Numbered from the stretch's first letter, positions 24,615-33,160 are shown. The stretch is DNA of 64,000 nucleotides from RHLJ01 sp040222455 (GCA_040222455.1 JAVKDD010000020.1:489821-553820); one strand, 5' to 3'. A program made the numbers and translations. Notes: generated by a model from the letters alone, not told the origin.

Positions 24615-25253
24615 TTAAGCTGCTTCTTTATTGGATTGTTTACTGGCTTCAGCAACTGCATCAGGTATAATCTCATGAAAATTCAATGGTAATCGGTGCC
24701 ATTGTCCCATTTCATCTTTGTATTCAACCGAGAAATAAGCCTTAGAGCTGGTAACGGTTAAACTTTTATCCAGATAATGCATAGCTTCTTGCCATCGGGG
24801 ATGATCAATATCAGCTCGTTTAAGCTTTAGCAGATCCTTCACATTATACCTGCCAGCTTTATCCATCTGGAAGTACGTGTTCATCAATTCTTTGGCTTCC
24901 TTCTTACTTCCTTTGAAGAACTCGGTAAAACATTCATGCACAATTTGCTTGCACGTATTTATATTGTTATCTGGTTCAACATTTTTCTTGTACTCCTTTT
25001 TTATCCGGATCGTATCACTGAAATTGCGAATGAAACCGTTTCCTTTCCATCCATCTAAGTTTGCATATCGGGCAACTTCTTCAAGGTTAGCAGCCACTAA
25101 ATCAAAGATGGCATTACGTGCTTCAGTTAATGCTTGTGAAGCCTTAGCGGCTAATTTAAAACACTGTTCAGCTGCACGGTGTTCAGCTTTTTCTGCTTTG
25201 GTTATTCGGTTGGTTGGAATTTCCAACCCATTGGGATCTTTCCAGGTATTCAT
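24615..25253 (-). CDS. DUF3164-like phage protein
   Basis: A 212-residue protein. The first part (WKDPNGLEIPTNRITKAEKAEHRAAEQCFKLA) is followed by IRKEYKKNVEPDNNINTCKQIVHECFTEF and the final WHRLPLNFHEIIPDAV. This combination of an initial W-x-D-x-x-G-x-x-I-P box, a helical central region and a DP/KxxL...Y...R-end is what the DUF3164 family of Mu-like phages looks like. Its function is unknown, although it is a reliable marker of Mu-like early regions in Bacteroidota and Proteobacteria. It is in a run of tightly packed small early genes. Confidence 0.72.
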   Translation of the reverse strand: MNTWKDPNGLEIPTNRITKAEKAEHRAAEQCFKLAAKASQALTEARNAIFDLVAANLEEVARYANLDGWKGNGFIRNFSDTIRIKKEYKKNVEPDNNINTCKQIVHECFTEFFKGSKKEAKELMNTYFQMDKAGRYNVKDLLKLKRADIDHPRWQEAMHYLDKSLTVTSSKAYFSVEYKDEMGQWHRLPLNFHEIIPDAVAEASKQSNKEAA

Positions 25254-25258
25254 AATGT

Positions 25259-25510
25259 TTAGTTTTTGGTTTTAGGTTTAATTTGAAAAGGGTACATCAA
25301 GCTCATTCCAATAGGTTGGAGTGATTTTCCACCTGTATATACTTGTAAGTAAATCTTACCCGATAACATGATTTGAGTCTTTTCATCCTCATCAAGTTCA
25401 AAGCAAGCAATTACACGCCCATCTTCAGTAAGGTGAGCTGGAAGGGTTTCAAACTCATCCTGATCTTCAGCGATCTTGATATTCATTTCTGGAAATTCAA
25501 CGGCTTTCAT
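25259..25510 (-). CDS. Small phage early protein (83 aa)
   Basis: An 83-residue protein (MKAVEFPEMNIKIAEDQDEF at the start), mostly beta-type with IACFELDEDEKTQIMLSGKIYLQVYTGGKSLQPIGMSL. The phrase GKIYLQVYTGGKSLQPIG is like short beta-hairpin proteins seen repeatedly in Bacteroidota phage early regions. I cannot name a family. It lies between DUF3164-like and a 90-residue gene with gaps of 5 and 3 bases. Confidence 0.55.
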   Translation of the reverse strand: MKAVEFPEMNIKIAEDQDEFETLPAHLTEDGRVIACFELDEDEKTQIMLSGKIYLQVYTGGKSLQPIGMSLMYPFQIKPKTKN

Positions 25511-25513
25511 GGT

Positions 25514-25786
25514 TTAATTTTTTATAGTTAATTGTTGAATATTTGCTGCAATGTTTGCACTTGCATTTTCAATAGCTTCTTTTTCGGATTTGCACCATGC
25601 ACTTACAATTACACCACCGCAAATAGCTTGGTAGTAGGTAATCAGTTTTTTTTCTACAGGATCACTAACTTTAGCCATAGCATTCATCATTTGTTGGTTC
25701 TGAACTACCACTTCAGAATTAGTGAAGTGATCAATTTTAGCTTGGTTATCCTTTGAACTCCATTCATAATGATTCATCATTTTCAT
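25514..25786 (-). CDS. Small phage early protein (90 aa)
   Basis: A 90-residue soluble protein starting MKMMNHYEWSSKDNQAKIDHF. The end, YYQAICGGVIVSAWCKSEKEAIENASANIAANIQQL, is an alternating helix/strand pattern. There is no signal peptide and no known motif. It belongs to the continuous leftward early operon. Function unknown. Confidence 0.5.
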   Translation of the reverse strand: MKMMNHYEWSSKDNQAKIDHFTNSEVVVQNQQMMNAMAKVSDPVEKKLITYYQAICGGVIVSAWCKSEKEAIENASANIAANIQQLTIKN

Positions 25787-25790
25787 ACTC

Positions 25791-26006
25791 TTAATTCCTA
25801 GTTCTTTTTTGTTCTTGTTTCAATAATTCATTCGCCCGATCAATTAATTTTTGATCGTTGTTCCAAGCCTTTAAATGGGCAAGCACTCGAAGCCAGGCAT
25901 ACACCCGGTCTACTTCGGTTTTATTCCAGATATCCCCGTACAAACTCATTACATAGTTTTCAGTGGTATCTGGTTTAATCTTAGATTTTGGTTGAAATAG
26001 AAACAT
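25791..26006 (-). CDS. Small phage early protein (71 aa)
   Basis: A 71-residue helical protein (MFLFQPKSKIKPDTTENYVM at the start, then WLRVLAHLKAWNNDQKLIDRANELLKQEQK). It begins 3 bases after the MuB-like stop, so it is cotranscribed. No family is recognised. Confidence 0.5.
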   Translation of the reverse strand: MFLFQPKSKIKPDTTENYVMSLYGDIWNKTEVDRVYAWLRVLAHLKAWNNDQKLIDRANELLKQEQKRTRN

Positions 26007-26009
26007 GGC

Positions 26010-27035
26010 TTAACTAGCTAATTTTTGTTGTTTTTTACTTTCTTCAGTACTTTTTTCTTGATTGCCAGAGAGAATATCCATCAGTTCATACAATGCTTTT
26101 TTCACCTTTGCTGTAGATGGTGTATCGGGTTCATCTGATAACACTAGGCTAACCGTTCCTTTGGTTACATCAGCCTGTTTACCAATAATTGCCAGGCTTA
26201 TTTTATCCGAGTAACTTTCTTTCAAGTGGTGGTAAATCTCTTTTAAACTCGGTTCAACCACATGTTCATCAATGATTTTAAACCCAGCAGATTTAGCCTT
26301 TTTCATCATATTGGCTACATAGAAATTCATGTCCTCGGGAGTTAAAAACATAGCTGCTATTCGTTTTCTTGTATTAGCAGTAATTGCGCCCATAAATACA
26401 TCTTCCAGATACTTTACCCGTTCCTCAAATGTGAACCATCCATTTTGTTCATTCAGGTTTAGCCAAAAACCACGTTGAACCAAATCCTTTCGTTTATGAA
26501 TCCGATCATAAAATTCTGGCCAAACGGTTACAATAGTGCTAAGCAAAGGAGTATGCCCACCAAAATCTTCTTCTCTAAGCAGCTTAAGGGCATTAATAGT
26601 ATCACCAGCTAACCGGTCTGGTGTGTTATCAATAAGTAAGCAAACAGGGGTGTTATTACTAACTACATTATTGCCCAAGATCCGGACGGTTTGCCTACTT
26701 CTTGCTTCAATACTCATTCTAGGACGTGCATTGCTTAAATCTGTTATGATGGCTTCAAGGATCCCACTCATTAATATTTTACGATCGCTTAAATTCCGAA
26801 CGTGAATAAACTTCACTTTCAGGCTTAAACGATCCTTTAATTGTCGTACCAAAGTAGTTTTCCCATATCCTGAAGCAGCATTTAAATAGATCATTTTATT
26901 GCCTAATACCGCACTTTCAAGAGTATCCAGTACTTTCCTTGTTTTAGGGGAAGCGAACACGCCCGTTGATTTTAACCCAAAATATTCCAGGGTTTCCTGA
27001 TCTAAATTCTGAATGTTATTTACCATTATTGCCAT
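26010..27035 (-). CDS. MuB-like target-DNA activator ATPase
   Basis: A 341-residue AAA+ ATPase. Walker A is AASGYGKTT at residues 53-61, and Walker B-like residues lie in CLLIDN (about 133-138). A conserved VTVWPEFYDRIHKRKDLVQRGFWLNL stretch follows. The C-terminal ~80 residues are helical (LKEIYHHLKESYSDKISLAIIGKQADVTKG). MuB-type proteins polymerise on DNA with ATP, choose the target and stimulate the transposase. The position downstream of MuA is as in Mu, though a 135-residue gene separates them here. Mu's own MuB has a N-terminal helix-turn-helix, which is not obvious in this protein. Confidence 0.87.
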   Translation of the reverse strand: MAIMVNNIQNLDQETLEYFGLKSTGVFASPKTRKVLDTLESAVLGNKMIYLNAASGYGKTTLVRQLKDRLSLKVKFIHVRNLSDRKILMSGILEAIITDLSNARPRMSIEARSRQTVRILGNNVVSNNTPVCLLIDNTPDRLAGDTINALKLLREEDFGGHTPLLSTIVTVWPEFYDRIHKRKDLVQRGFWLNLNEQNGWFTFEERVKYLEDVFMGAITANTRKRIAAMFLTPEDMNFYVANMMKKAKSAGFKIIDEHVVEPSLKEIYHHLKESYSDKISLAIIGKQADVTKGTVSLVLSDEPDTPSTAKVKKALYELMDILSGNQEKSTEESKKQQKLAS

Positions 27036-27055
27036 AGTAGTAGATGATGATTTTA

Positions 27056-27463
27056 TTAGTTGTTTTCTTCTAGTTTACTGTTCACATATTCTTCTAAGCA
27101 CCACACACAAGCAGCTGCCATTTCACGTATTCGATTTAAAACCATTAATTCATCAGGTTTACAATCTGTAATGCAATCCTCTTCATAAAAAATCACGTTA
27201 ATATCACAAGCCACTTCCATTAATAACTCATTCCAGGCTTTCAAGCTTTCTAAACTCAACCCTGTTTCTAAAACTTCTTCTTTAATGCCATCCACACTGT
27301 TAGCAATCATTTTTAGCACCGAATCCCGTACACTTTGAATAGGAAGCATCTGTTCAGCTTCTTCTATCTTTTTTGATGGATGTACTAATAGATCCGGTTC
27401 CCGATCTAATCCAATTACTGGCTTTCCTTCAGTCGTTAATTGTTCAATTTTTCCTACGTTCAT
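27056..27463 (-). CDS. Unknown protein between the transposase and MuB genes (135 aa)
   Basis: A 135-residue, acidic, helical protein (MNVGKIEQLTTEGKPVIGLDR at the start; EEVLETGLSLESLKAWNELLMEVACDINVIFYEEDCITDCKPDE in the middle). It contains five cysteines, three of them near the C-terminus (DCKPDELMVLNRIREMAAACVWCLEEYV), but no clear zinc motif. In Mu, MuA and MuB are adjacent, so this insertion is of interest. It lies 20 bases before MuB and 11 after the transposase stop, inside the operon. No family is recognised. Confidence 0.55.
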   Translation of the reverse strand: MNVGKIEQLTTEGKPVIGLDREPDLLVHPSKKIEEAEQMLPIQSVRDSVLKMIANSVDGIKEEVLETGLSLESLKAWNELLMEVACDINVIFYEEDCITDCKPDELMVLNRIREMAAACVWCLEEYVNSKLEENN

Positions 27464-27474
27464 ATTCTTACTTA

Positions 27475-29181
27475 TTAAAAGTTCACTACTAATTTTCCGC
27501 TGTCGAAATCAGCATATATTTGATTGATTACTTCCTTCAACTCGGCTTCGTAAATGGGAGTGTTATCCAATAAATCACCGAAATATTCAGCCACTTGATT
27601 AAAGGTTAAATCATAGGTTTCAATTTGATTTCCTACATAAGCACGGGCATCTAACACCGTATTGAATTTGGCTCCTTTCTTAAGTGGTGCTTGTTGCACA
27701 AATGCAGAATCCAATGCTTCAACTTCTTCAACAATCGGCTGCATATACTTCACTTTTTTAGTAGAAGTCTCAACCTTTCCCTCTTCGGAGGAGGTGCTGG
27801 CTTTGCCAGCTGGGGAGGTCATTCCTGTAATACTTTTCATGGTTGGAGCTTCTTTTTCAAACGCATCTTCACGCTTGCGTACATCCGTTAACGCAAAGCT
27901 TTCGAAGGCTCCCCAAGTACTCGGTTCCCATTCTGTTAATTCAAATTTAGAGGTACTTAAATCATCAATCAGCTTACCTGAAAGCTCTCCATATTTGTTG
28001 ATGTGAACGTAAATCTGTTGCCCAATGGTAGCTCTGCCATCTACATATTGTGGCACTTCGTAATACACATTATCAATGGATATTCGTAGGTGATCATCAA
28101 CCGTTCGTTTTTCAACATGACAAGCAATTCGAATTAAATCTACATCAGTGGTTCGTTGAACCTGGCTACGATCAGCCAAACTTTTACTATACCATTCGCC
28201 CTTAGTAAATCCACGCTGTACAGGGTGCTTTTGGTAATGTTCTTTCACACAAAATTCAGCAAGCAATTCATTGTATTCACTTAATCGAATTCTATTACCA
28301 GCACCCAATTGAATGGCTAAAGGAAGTTCAAATTGTTGCCAAAGTGAACGCATTCTATTTTCTACTTTTGCAGTTCCACCTTTGCGCCCTGGCATTTGCG
28401 CTGGCATCACAATACCCATTTCTTCCATAGCGGTTTGGGTTTCTTTACTTTTCCTGAAGGCTCCATTATCGCTTCTAAGCATTTCCACGGGCAAATACTT
28501 CATAAGGTGTTCATCTTCTTCAGTAGGTAACCAGCAGTAGTTCAAATGATCTAATCCTAGAAAAGCACTTTCATTCGTTTCTGCATAGGCTTTAACTTTT
28601 CGAAGTCTGGAATAATCATCAACTACCTGAACAATCCATGTTCGTAATCGGGTATCTTCTTGCTTATAGTGCAGCTCTTTACCACTCACCACTAACATGA
28701 AATCACCATCATGATCTTTATCAAAGATCTGGAAGTATTTACTTCGTGAAAAATCAATCATGTGTACTTGATTGGCATACAAGCTTTCAATACGCTTGTT
28801 GGGCTGTCGCTCTCTAAATCCCATGGTCCGCAATCGGCGGTTTACCGTACTCACACTAAGGTTTTCAGCACCTTTAATTCCTCTTTTTACTAAGTTTTCA
28901 ATACAAATTTCAGTCGCAAGTTCACGGCGTTTTAAGTGCATCATTTTTCCAATAAGCTTTTGATCAAAAATCATTTGAAGAAGCTCATTATCTGGATCCA
29001 CTTTCACTTCACGTACTATGGTTTTCTTCTTACCAAACCGTTTTCTTAGTTCGGCATAAATCTTGTCTTTACTTACTCCAAAACGAGTTGCCCAAAGTTC
29101 TACAACAGCCCCACTTTGTCCCCAAGCTGCTTCACTCACTTGCCTATTTATATGCGCCCAATTTGCTTGTAATTCTGCCAT
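27475..29181 (-). CDS. MuA-like DDE transposase
   Basis: A 568-residue transposase that cuts and joins the phage ends during lysogeny and lytic replication. The N-terminus carries helix-turn-helix DNA-binding regions (TRFGVSKDKIYAELRKRFG at 32-50; SVSTVNRRLRTMGFRERQPN at 109-128). The catalytic rve core follows, with D143 (VHMIDFSRS), D238 (MLRSDNGAF) and E274 (AKVENRMRS). D238 and E274 are 36 apart, the DD35E spacing. The domain ends with a strand/linker and a beta-rich segment about 370-440, then a helical C-terminus that in MuA contacts MuB. It is the largest early gene and should recognise the terminal repeats. Confidence 0.93.
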   Translation of the reverse strand: MAELQANWAHINRQVSEAAWGQSGAVVELWATRFGVSKDKIYAELRKRFGKKKTIVREVKVDPDNELLQMIFDQKLIGKMMHLKRRELATEICIENLVKRGIKGAENLSVSTVNRRLRTMGFRERQPNKRIESLYANQVHMIDFSRSKYFQIFDKDHDGDFMLVVSGKELHYKQEDTRLRTWIVQVVDDYSRLRKVKAYAETNESAFLGLDHLNYCWLPTEEDEHLMKYLPVEMLRSDNGAFRKSKETQTAMEEMGIVMPAQMPGRKGGTAKVENRMRSLWQQFELPLAIQLGAGNRIRLSEYNELLAEFCVKEHYQKHPVQRGFTKGEWYSKSLADRSQVQRTTDVDLIRIACHVEKRTVDDHLRISIDNVYYEVPQYVDGRATIGQQIYVHINKYGELSGKLIDDLSTSKFELTEWEPSTWGAFESFALTDVRKREDAFEKEAPTMKSITGMTSPAGKASTSSEEGKVETSTKKVKYMQPIVEEVEALDSAFVQQAPLKKGAKFNTVLDARAYVGNQIETYDLTFNQVAEYFGDLLDNTPIYEAELKEVINQIYADFDSGKLVVNF

Positions 29182-29192
29182 GATATTAGTGC

Positions 29193-29543
29193 TTAATCAG
29201 TAATATTGATTACTGTAAATTGATCTTCATCTATTGGATTTGATTCAACTTGTAGAAGCTTAATACCAAAACTTCCATCCAATGGAACCCAGCCTTCTAA
29301 ATCTTTAAACTCTTCTGTTACCCCAAAGAGGTTGTAGTTTTTTCCTATAACTAACACTAAAACTAGATAAGCTAAATTTTGTAGAAAGGTTTTCGTATAG
29401 TCACCATCGTTCTCATCTAATAGATCTTCCCATCCTAACCAAAATTCTACCATTTCTTTAATAGCTGGATCAGCTTTTTCATGATCAATTTGGACGGTGC
29501 ATTCCCAATAAGTATCATCATGCTCTATTCTATAAGTATCCAT
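29193..29543 (-). CDS. Unknown phage protein upstream of the transposase (116 aa)
   Basis: A 116-residue acidic protein (MDTYRIEHDDTYWECTVQID at the start) with a helix, TKTFLQNLAYLVLVLVIGKNYNLFG, and a closing strand, PIDEDQFTVINI. It faintly recalls the DUF2528 family of small phage proteins, but I am not sure. No catalytic motif. It begins 4 bases after the GemA-like stop and ends 11 bases before the transposase gene. Confidence 0.5.
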   Translation of the reverse strand: MDTYRIEHDDTYWECTVQIDHEKADPAIKEMVEFWLGWEDLLDENDGDYTKTFLQNLAYLVLVLVIGKNYNLFGVTEEFKDLEGWVPLDGSFGIKLLQVESNPIDEDQFTVINITD

Positions 29544-29547
29544 ATTC

Positions 29548-30060
29548 CTAATTATTTAAAAGTTCATCACTAACCGGATTCAATCGCTTATCCAACTGCA
29601 TATTGGAAACCTTAAGCATTCGCTTCAATCCGGTAATTACTTTGGTTGCTTCAGAAGGCGTAAGCCAGTCCACCGCTTTTGGAGTGCTAATTTGTTTTCT
29701 AATGAATCCAAAACGCCGTTCTTTGCTGTCCATCGCTAATTGATCAAATAGCCCGTTTATGAATTCCTTTTGCTCTAAACTCAGTAATTGAACGGTGTTT
29801 CCAACTTTTCCAACGATTCGCTTTTGGCTCTTTTTCTTACGATCAGTTTTTGCCATTCGATCAATCTTTGCTAAAGCTTCAACACCCTGTTCTTCACTCA
29901 AATCAAGGGTACTAGCTACTTCATATTCTTTTGCCAAAAACACACGATAAGGATCTATGGTCTTACCGGATGCATCATCCAAATATGCTTTAGAAAAATA
30001 TTTGGAAGCAGCCGTTCTAAGCCTTCGAATAGTTCGCTTTTGGATAGGTATTCTACTCAT
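29548..30060 (-). CDS. GemA/gp16-like regulatory protein
   Basis: A 170-residue protein whose C-terminal part matches the GemA family (Mu gp16, DUF1018): LSLEQKEFINGLFDQLAMDSKERRFGFIRKQI, then STPKAVDWLTPSEATKVITGLKRML. GemA modulates host gene expression and DNA topology in Mu infection. The N-terminal half starts with a basic segment (IPIQKRTIRRLRTAASKYFSKAYL) that may bind DNA. Mu places GemA after MuB; here it precedes the transposase, a rearranged order. It overlaps the upstream gene by 4 bases. Confidence 0.7.
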   Translation of the reverse strand: MSRIPIQKRTIRRLRTAASKYFSKAYLDDASGKTIDPYRVFLAKEYEVASTLDLSEEQGVEALAKIDRMAKTDRKKKSQKRIVGKVGNTVQLLSLEQKEFINGLFDQLAMDSKERRFGFIRKQISTPKAVDWLTPSEATKVITGLKRMLKVSNMQLDKRLNPVSDELLNN

Positions 30061-30308
30061 GATGCGACCTTGTGCGTTTTCGCTCTAAGTAGGGCATTAG
30101 CTTTTGGAGTATTTATCACCGTTCTGGTTTCCATATCTTCCCATTTCTCAATTTTAAACCAGCTTTCATTTTTCCATTCTTTCTGGCTTTCAAATTTTGG
30201 TGTAGGCTTCACATCTTCATTCCAACCATCTTCTATGTGATTAAACTGCCAGTTTAAGGATGCTCTATCCCAACAATACCAAGCGGTTACTTTCTTAAGT
30301 GTTTTCAT
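30057..30308 (-). CDS. Small tryptophan-rich phage protein
   Basis: An 83-residue protein from the ATG at 30308 (an ATG at 30320 adds four residues). It is rich in tryptophan (AWYCWDRASLNWQFNHIEDGWNEDVKP, then EWKNESWFKIEKWEDMETRTV). No family is recognised. The start overlaps the preceding gene by 14 bases and the stop overlaps GemA-like by 4, typical of packed early operons. Confidence 0.55.
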   Translation of the reverse strand: MKTLKKVTAWYCWDRASLNWQFNHIEDGWNEDVKPTPKFESQKEWKNESWFKIEKWEDMETRTVINTPKANALLRAKTHKVAS

Positions 30309-31485
30309 CTTCTTCCTCAATAGGTATCTCTGCTGGTAATACAGGCATTTCAGCTAGTTCATCAAACCACTTAAAACGCTGCTTTGCTACATACTGAATG
30401 GTGTTTATCCGTCTAAGAACGGAACGGGCTTGTTCCTGTAAACTCTCAGGATCTTCTTCTTCTATATCAACCCTGCCAAACCATTTTTCAAGCTCTCTTG
30501 TAGCGTTACTACTTCTATCCAGTAATGCTTCCACTTCAGCAATTCGGCTGGCTTCCTTACCATATTGGGCTTCCAGTTCATACGCCCGATCAATTAATTT
30601 CTGATTCTTTTCCAGCTCCTTTTTGAAATGATCTCGTTCAGCAACGGCTTTCTTCTTATCTTCTTCAGCAAGGGAAAGCTTCCTCGAATAATCCTTCTTA
30701 ATGGCTCTAACTTCTTGCAGTGCCTGGCGAGTACTTTGCTCTTTTATAAGCTCCAAATCAAAAGTTTTGCCATTCACTTCAGCCGTACCTTTTTTAAACA
30801 ACTCCACAAACTCTTCATCAGGTACTTTGGTAAGCTCATAAAGCTTGGAATATCCCAATTCGGAGTACTCATTTAATCTATTTTCGGCTTCTGGAGGCAA
30901 TAGAGCGTGTGGATTCGAATCCACACTGAAATCTATTTCAGGAAAAAGAGGAGCGTATGCATTCCCTATTTTTAAGTATCTATTACAAGCAGAAAGTCCT
31001 AAAGTAGACACCGTTTCAGCATATTCTCTAAAGTTAGTACATCCCCAAGCGGTATAGAGTTTATGATCAGAGAAGTACTTCATCATGAAGCCTTTTCGAA
31101 GGCTGTCATGTTCAATCATATTATGGATTTGAAACGCTGCTTGCTTCATTTCGGGCGTAACTTCTACAAATCCACCCGTTTCATCATCCAACACTAAAGC
31201 GTTCCCTGGCTGCTCTATTTCTGCAACTTCCAAGCTTGTTGCAGTGCCTGTTTTTTCGGTTCTAAATTCTTCAGGTTGCTGATCTTGTAAAGCTATTTTC
31301 TGCAACTTTTCAAATCCCATTTTTTCAATCTGGATAAAAACCTTATTTGCCTGGGGATCGGTTAATTCTGCAAAAGGCTCATAAACACCCGTTACATACC
31401 CAGCTATTGCCATCTGTATACCAGGTATGATTCCCTTCTCTTTGGCAATATCTATTAATTCAATTTTTGCTTCCTTAGTACTCAT
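30295..31485 (-). CDS. Coiled-coil early protein (DUF3102-like segment)
   Basis: A 396-residue protein. Around residues 150-195 (LYTAWGCTNFREYAETVSTLGLSACNRYLKIGNAYAPLFPEIDF) there is a pattern like DUF3102, helix pairs that resemble a DNA-binding module in phage/plasmid proteins. Residues ~255-320 form a strong coiled coil (KKAVAERDHFKKELEKNQKLIDRAYELEAQYGKEASRIAEVEALL). The C-terminus is acidic. It may be a replication or nucleoprotein factor, but no function is established. A start at 31485 follows 10 bases after the membrane protein gene. Confidence 0.6.
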   Translation of the reverse strand: MSTKEAKIELIDIAKEKGIIPGIQMAIAGYVTGVYEPFAELTDPQANKVFIQIEKMGFEKLQKIALQDQQPEEFRTEKTGTATSLEVAEIEQPGNALVLDDETGGFVEVTPEMKQAAFQIHNMIEHDSLRKGFMMKYFSDHKLYTAWGCTNFREYAETVSTLGLSACNRYLKIGNAYAPLFPEIDFSVDSNPHALLPPEAENRLNEYSELGYSKLYELTKVPDEEFVELFKKGTAEVNGKTFDLELIKEQSTRQALQEVRAIKKDYSRKLSLAEEDKKKAVAERDHFKKELEKNQKLIDRAYELEAQYGKEASRIAEVEALLDRSSNATRELEKWFGRVDIEEEDPESLQEQARSVLRRINTIQYVAKQRFKWFDELAEMPVLPAEIPIEEEDENT

Positions 31486-31495
31486 AGTTTACTTC

Positions 31496-31699
31496 CTAAT
31501 TTTCTTGCCAGAGGTGGCTTTCAGAGTTTGGGTTTGTTAATCTGGTTTCATAAAAATCATGCACGGGAAACTCATTTTCATAAGCTTTACTACTCATATC
31601 ATCCGCATCACTTCCAGCACTTAATAAAGCAGCGGTAAATAAACCTGTTATAGCTCCAATCGTTAATCCTGCTAAAAAATAAATCATTGTTTTCTCCAT
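31496..31699 (-). CDS. Small single-pass membrane protein
   Basis: A 67-residue protein with a N-terminal transmembrane segment (MIYFLAGLTIGAITGLFTAALLSAG) and a short polar C-terminal tail (EFPVHDFYETRLTNPNSESHLW). No lipobox or signal cleavage site is visible, so it is probably an anchored inner-membrane peptide. It sits in the early operon, 3 bases after the HTH gene. Small membrane proteins here can affect superinfection or host division, but that is not shown. Confidence 0.6.
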   Translation of the reverse strand: MEKTMIYFLAGLTIGAITGLFTAALLSAGSDADDMSSKAYENEFPVHDFYETRLTNPNSESHLWQEN

Positions 31700-31702
31700 T
31701 TA

Positions 31703-31990
31703 TTATTGTGAAAGTCGTTGCTGAACTGCTTGCTTGGTTAAGCCAAATCGGGTTCCTAATTCCTCAAAAGTTTCCCCAAATTGCTCACGGTACATCTGCA
31801 TTAAAAAAAGTTCCTCATCCGGCTCAGGAAGCAGTGGGGACGAACCGGATGAGGAGGTAGCAGCGGTGTGATCTGCATTAATTCTTCGTAATTGCCGAGT
31901 ACTGCACTTCAATTTCTTAGCCACTTCTTTGGGCGTATATAACTTCAATAGTTGAACCGCTTGCTTATGATCAATTCTAGGAATTCCCAT
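31703..31990 (-). CDS. Double helix-turn-helix early protein
   Basis: A 95-residue protein with two candidate helix-turn-helix units. One is at about 17-40 (LYTPKEVAKKLKCSTRQLRRINAD). The other is at the C-terminus (ETFEELGTRFGLTKQAVQQRLSQ), like a sigma-70 region 4 end. The serine-rich linker between them (SSSGSSPLLPEPD) is flexible. It begins at the base where the upstream gene stops. A transcriptional role is likely but the target is unknown. Confidence 0.6.
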   Translation of the reverse strand: MGIPRIDHKQAVQLLKLYTPKEVAKKLKCSTRQLRRINADHTAATSSSGSSPLLPEPDEELFLMQMYREQFGETFEELGTRFGLTKQAVQQRLSQ

Positions 31991-32310
31991 CAGGATGCTT
32001 TTTTAGATTTAGCATCAAGAATTTCTTTGCAATCAGTACAAATCGGATTTCCACTTATTCTAAAATGATCATCCGTTTTATTTCTGCATTTTTCGAAATT
32101 TACACAGTCGTAAATTCCTTTAAAATCACCTTCATAAATAACACACTCAGTTCCATCAGGTGCTGTGAAATACATTCCATTGCTAGATTTAGGATTATGA
32201 GCCTTAAACTGCATTCCAACCTTAACACCACACTTATGAAGCTCTAAATTGTTATTTACTATCTCAATTAATCCTTCTTTTCTAAGTCTATTCAGTATTC
32301 GTATTTCCAT
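31990..32310 (-). CDS. Unknown cysteine-containing early protein (106 aa)
   Basis: A 106-residue protein with a helical start (EIRILNRLRKEGLIEIVNNNLELHKCG) that could be a winged helix. A later part holds four cysteines in C-x5-C (CVNFEKC) and C-x2-C (CTDC) pairs, which could bind zinc. The HTH/zinc combination suggests a DNA-binding regulator, but I cannot name a family. It shares a base with the next gene. Confidence 0.5.
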   Translation of the reverse strand: MEIRILNRLRKEGLIEIVNNNLELHKCGVKVGMQFKAHNPKSSNGMYFTAPDGTECVIYEGDFKGIYDCVNFEKCRNKTDDHFRISGNPICTDCKEILDAKSKKAS

Positions 32311-32342
32311 ATTTCTAATTGATTAATTCTTAACTGATAATT

Positions 32343-32831
32343 TTAAATTCCCAAATCCATTTGCTCTAAATCAGCACGTTTAATACGCCGTCTCATATTC
32401 TCAGAATCGCCCATGTGCGTACGCATCAAATCATCCAGTTCAATGCGTTTCAGTTCGGTTGGCTCTTTGATGAAATCGAATAAAGCTTCCATCAACTTTC
32501 CAAATTTCTGTTGGTATTCTACCGCTTCCATTTTTGGATTTGTACCCTTTACTAAACCCCGTGGCATTTTCACCATCATAAATCCACAGCTCTTATTCAA
32601 CCATTCAAGAATTCGGTAATTCTTGTTATTCTTCATAACGGGTAAAAGTAGCTTTACTGGTAAATCACAGTCATCCGATGGGTTCGCCATTCGGTATAAA
32701 TAATTCTCACTTTTACCTATACAAGCAGCCTGTTCACGAATACTTAATTCCGATTCATGAATCGTTTTATACACAATTTGTTCAAGGCTAAAATTTGTCA
32801 TGTCGTTTGTAATTGAGTCAACCGTATTCAT
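32343..32831 (-). CDS. Phage regulatory protein CII (CP76)-like
   Basis: A 162-residue protein matching the CP76/CII pattern: LEQIVYKTIHESELSIREQAACIGKSENYLYRMANP, then LPVKLLLPVMKNNKNYRILEWLNKSCG. Here a helix-turn-helix picks DNA, and the later N-Y-R-I-L-E-W-L stretch is the family's usual C-terminal helix. In other temperate phages such proteins set the lytic/lysogenic choice. It is the second gene of the early operon, close to the repressor, as expected for a decision regulator. There are 33 bases to the next gene. Confidence 0.65.
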   Translation of the reverse strand: MNTVDSITNDMTNFSLEQIVYKTIHESELSIREQAACIGKSENYLYRMANPSDDCDLPVKLLLPVMKNNKNYRILEWLNKSCGFMMVKMPRGLVKGTNPKMEAVEYQQKFGKLMEALFDFIKEPTELKRIELDDLMRTHMGDSENMRRRIKRADLEQMDLGI

Positions 32832-32914
32832 TAAAAAAGCGTAAGAGATTTATCATTGCCGTTTGGGTGCTGATGTCCTAATTTCAGCATGGGAAGTTGA
32901 TGTGGAATAGTGTG

Positions 32915-33160
32915 TTATCCAGTTGCTTTCATAAATTGGGATTCTTTGTGAGTTTTCACCTTTAATACCAGTTCTTTGAAAGCCTTAAGTTTGGGTGGGT
33001 TTAAGCGTGTAAGTCTATTATTAATCGCAGAATCACCCACGCCTTCATAACTGGCAATATCTACTTGAAACACATTATGGCTTTGCATAAAATTGCGAGC
33101 CTCAATTTCTAGTTTACCTTTATATGCTTTACCTGGTTTGGTTTGATTTATAACAGCCAT
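32915..33160 (-). CDS. Ner-like small early regulator
   Basis: An 81-residue basic protein (AVINQTKPGKAYKGKLEIEARNFMQSHN). A helix-turn-helix-like piece (DIASYEGVGDSAINNRLTRLNPPKLKAFKELVLKV) follows. It is the first gene of the leftward early operon and diverges from the repressor gene across 74 bases, the place of ner in Mu. The role as a Ner-like early repressor is inferred from location and the basic HTH; there is no clear sequence match. Confidence 0.5.
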   Translation of the reverse strand: MAVINQTKPGKAYKGKLEIEARNFMQSHNVFQVDIASYEGVGDSAINNRLTRLNPPKLKAFKELVLKVKTHKESQFMKATG

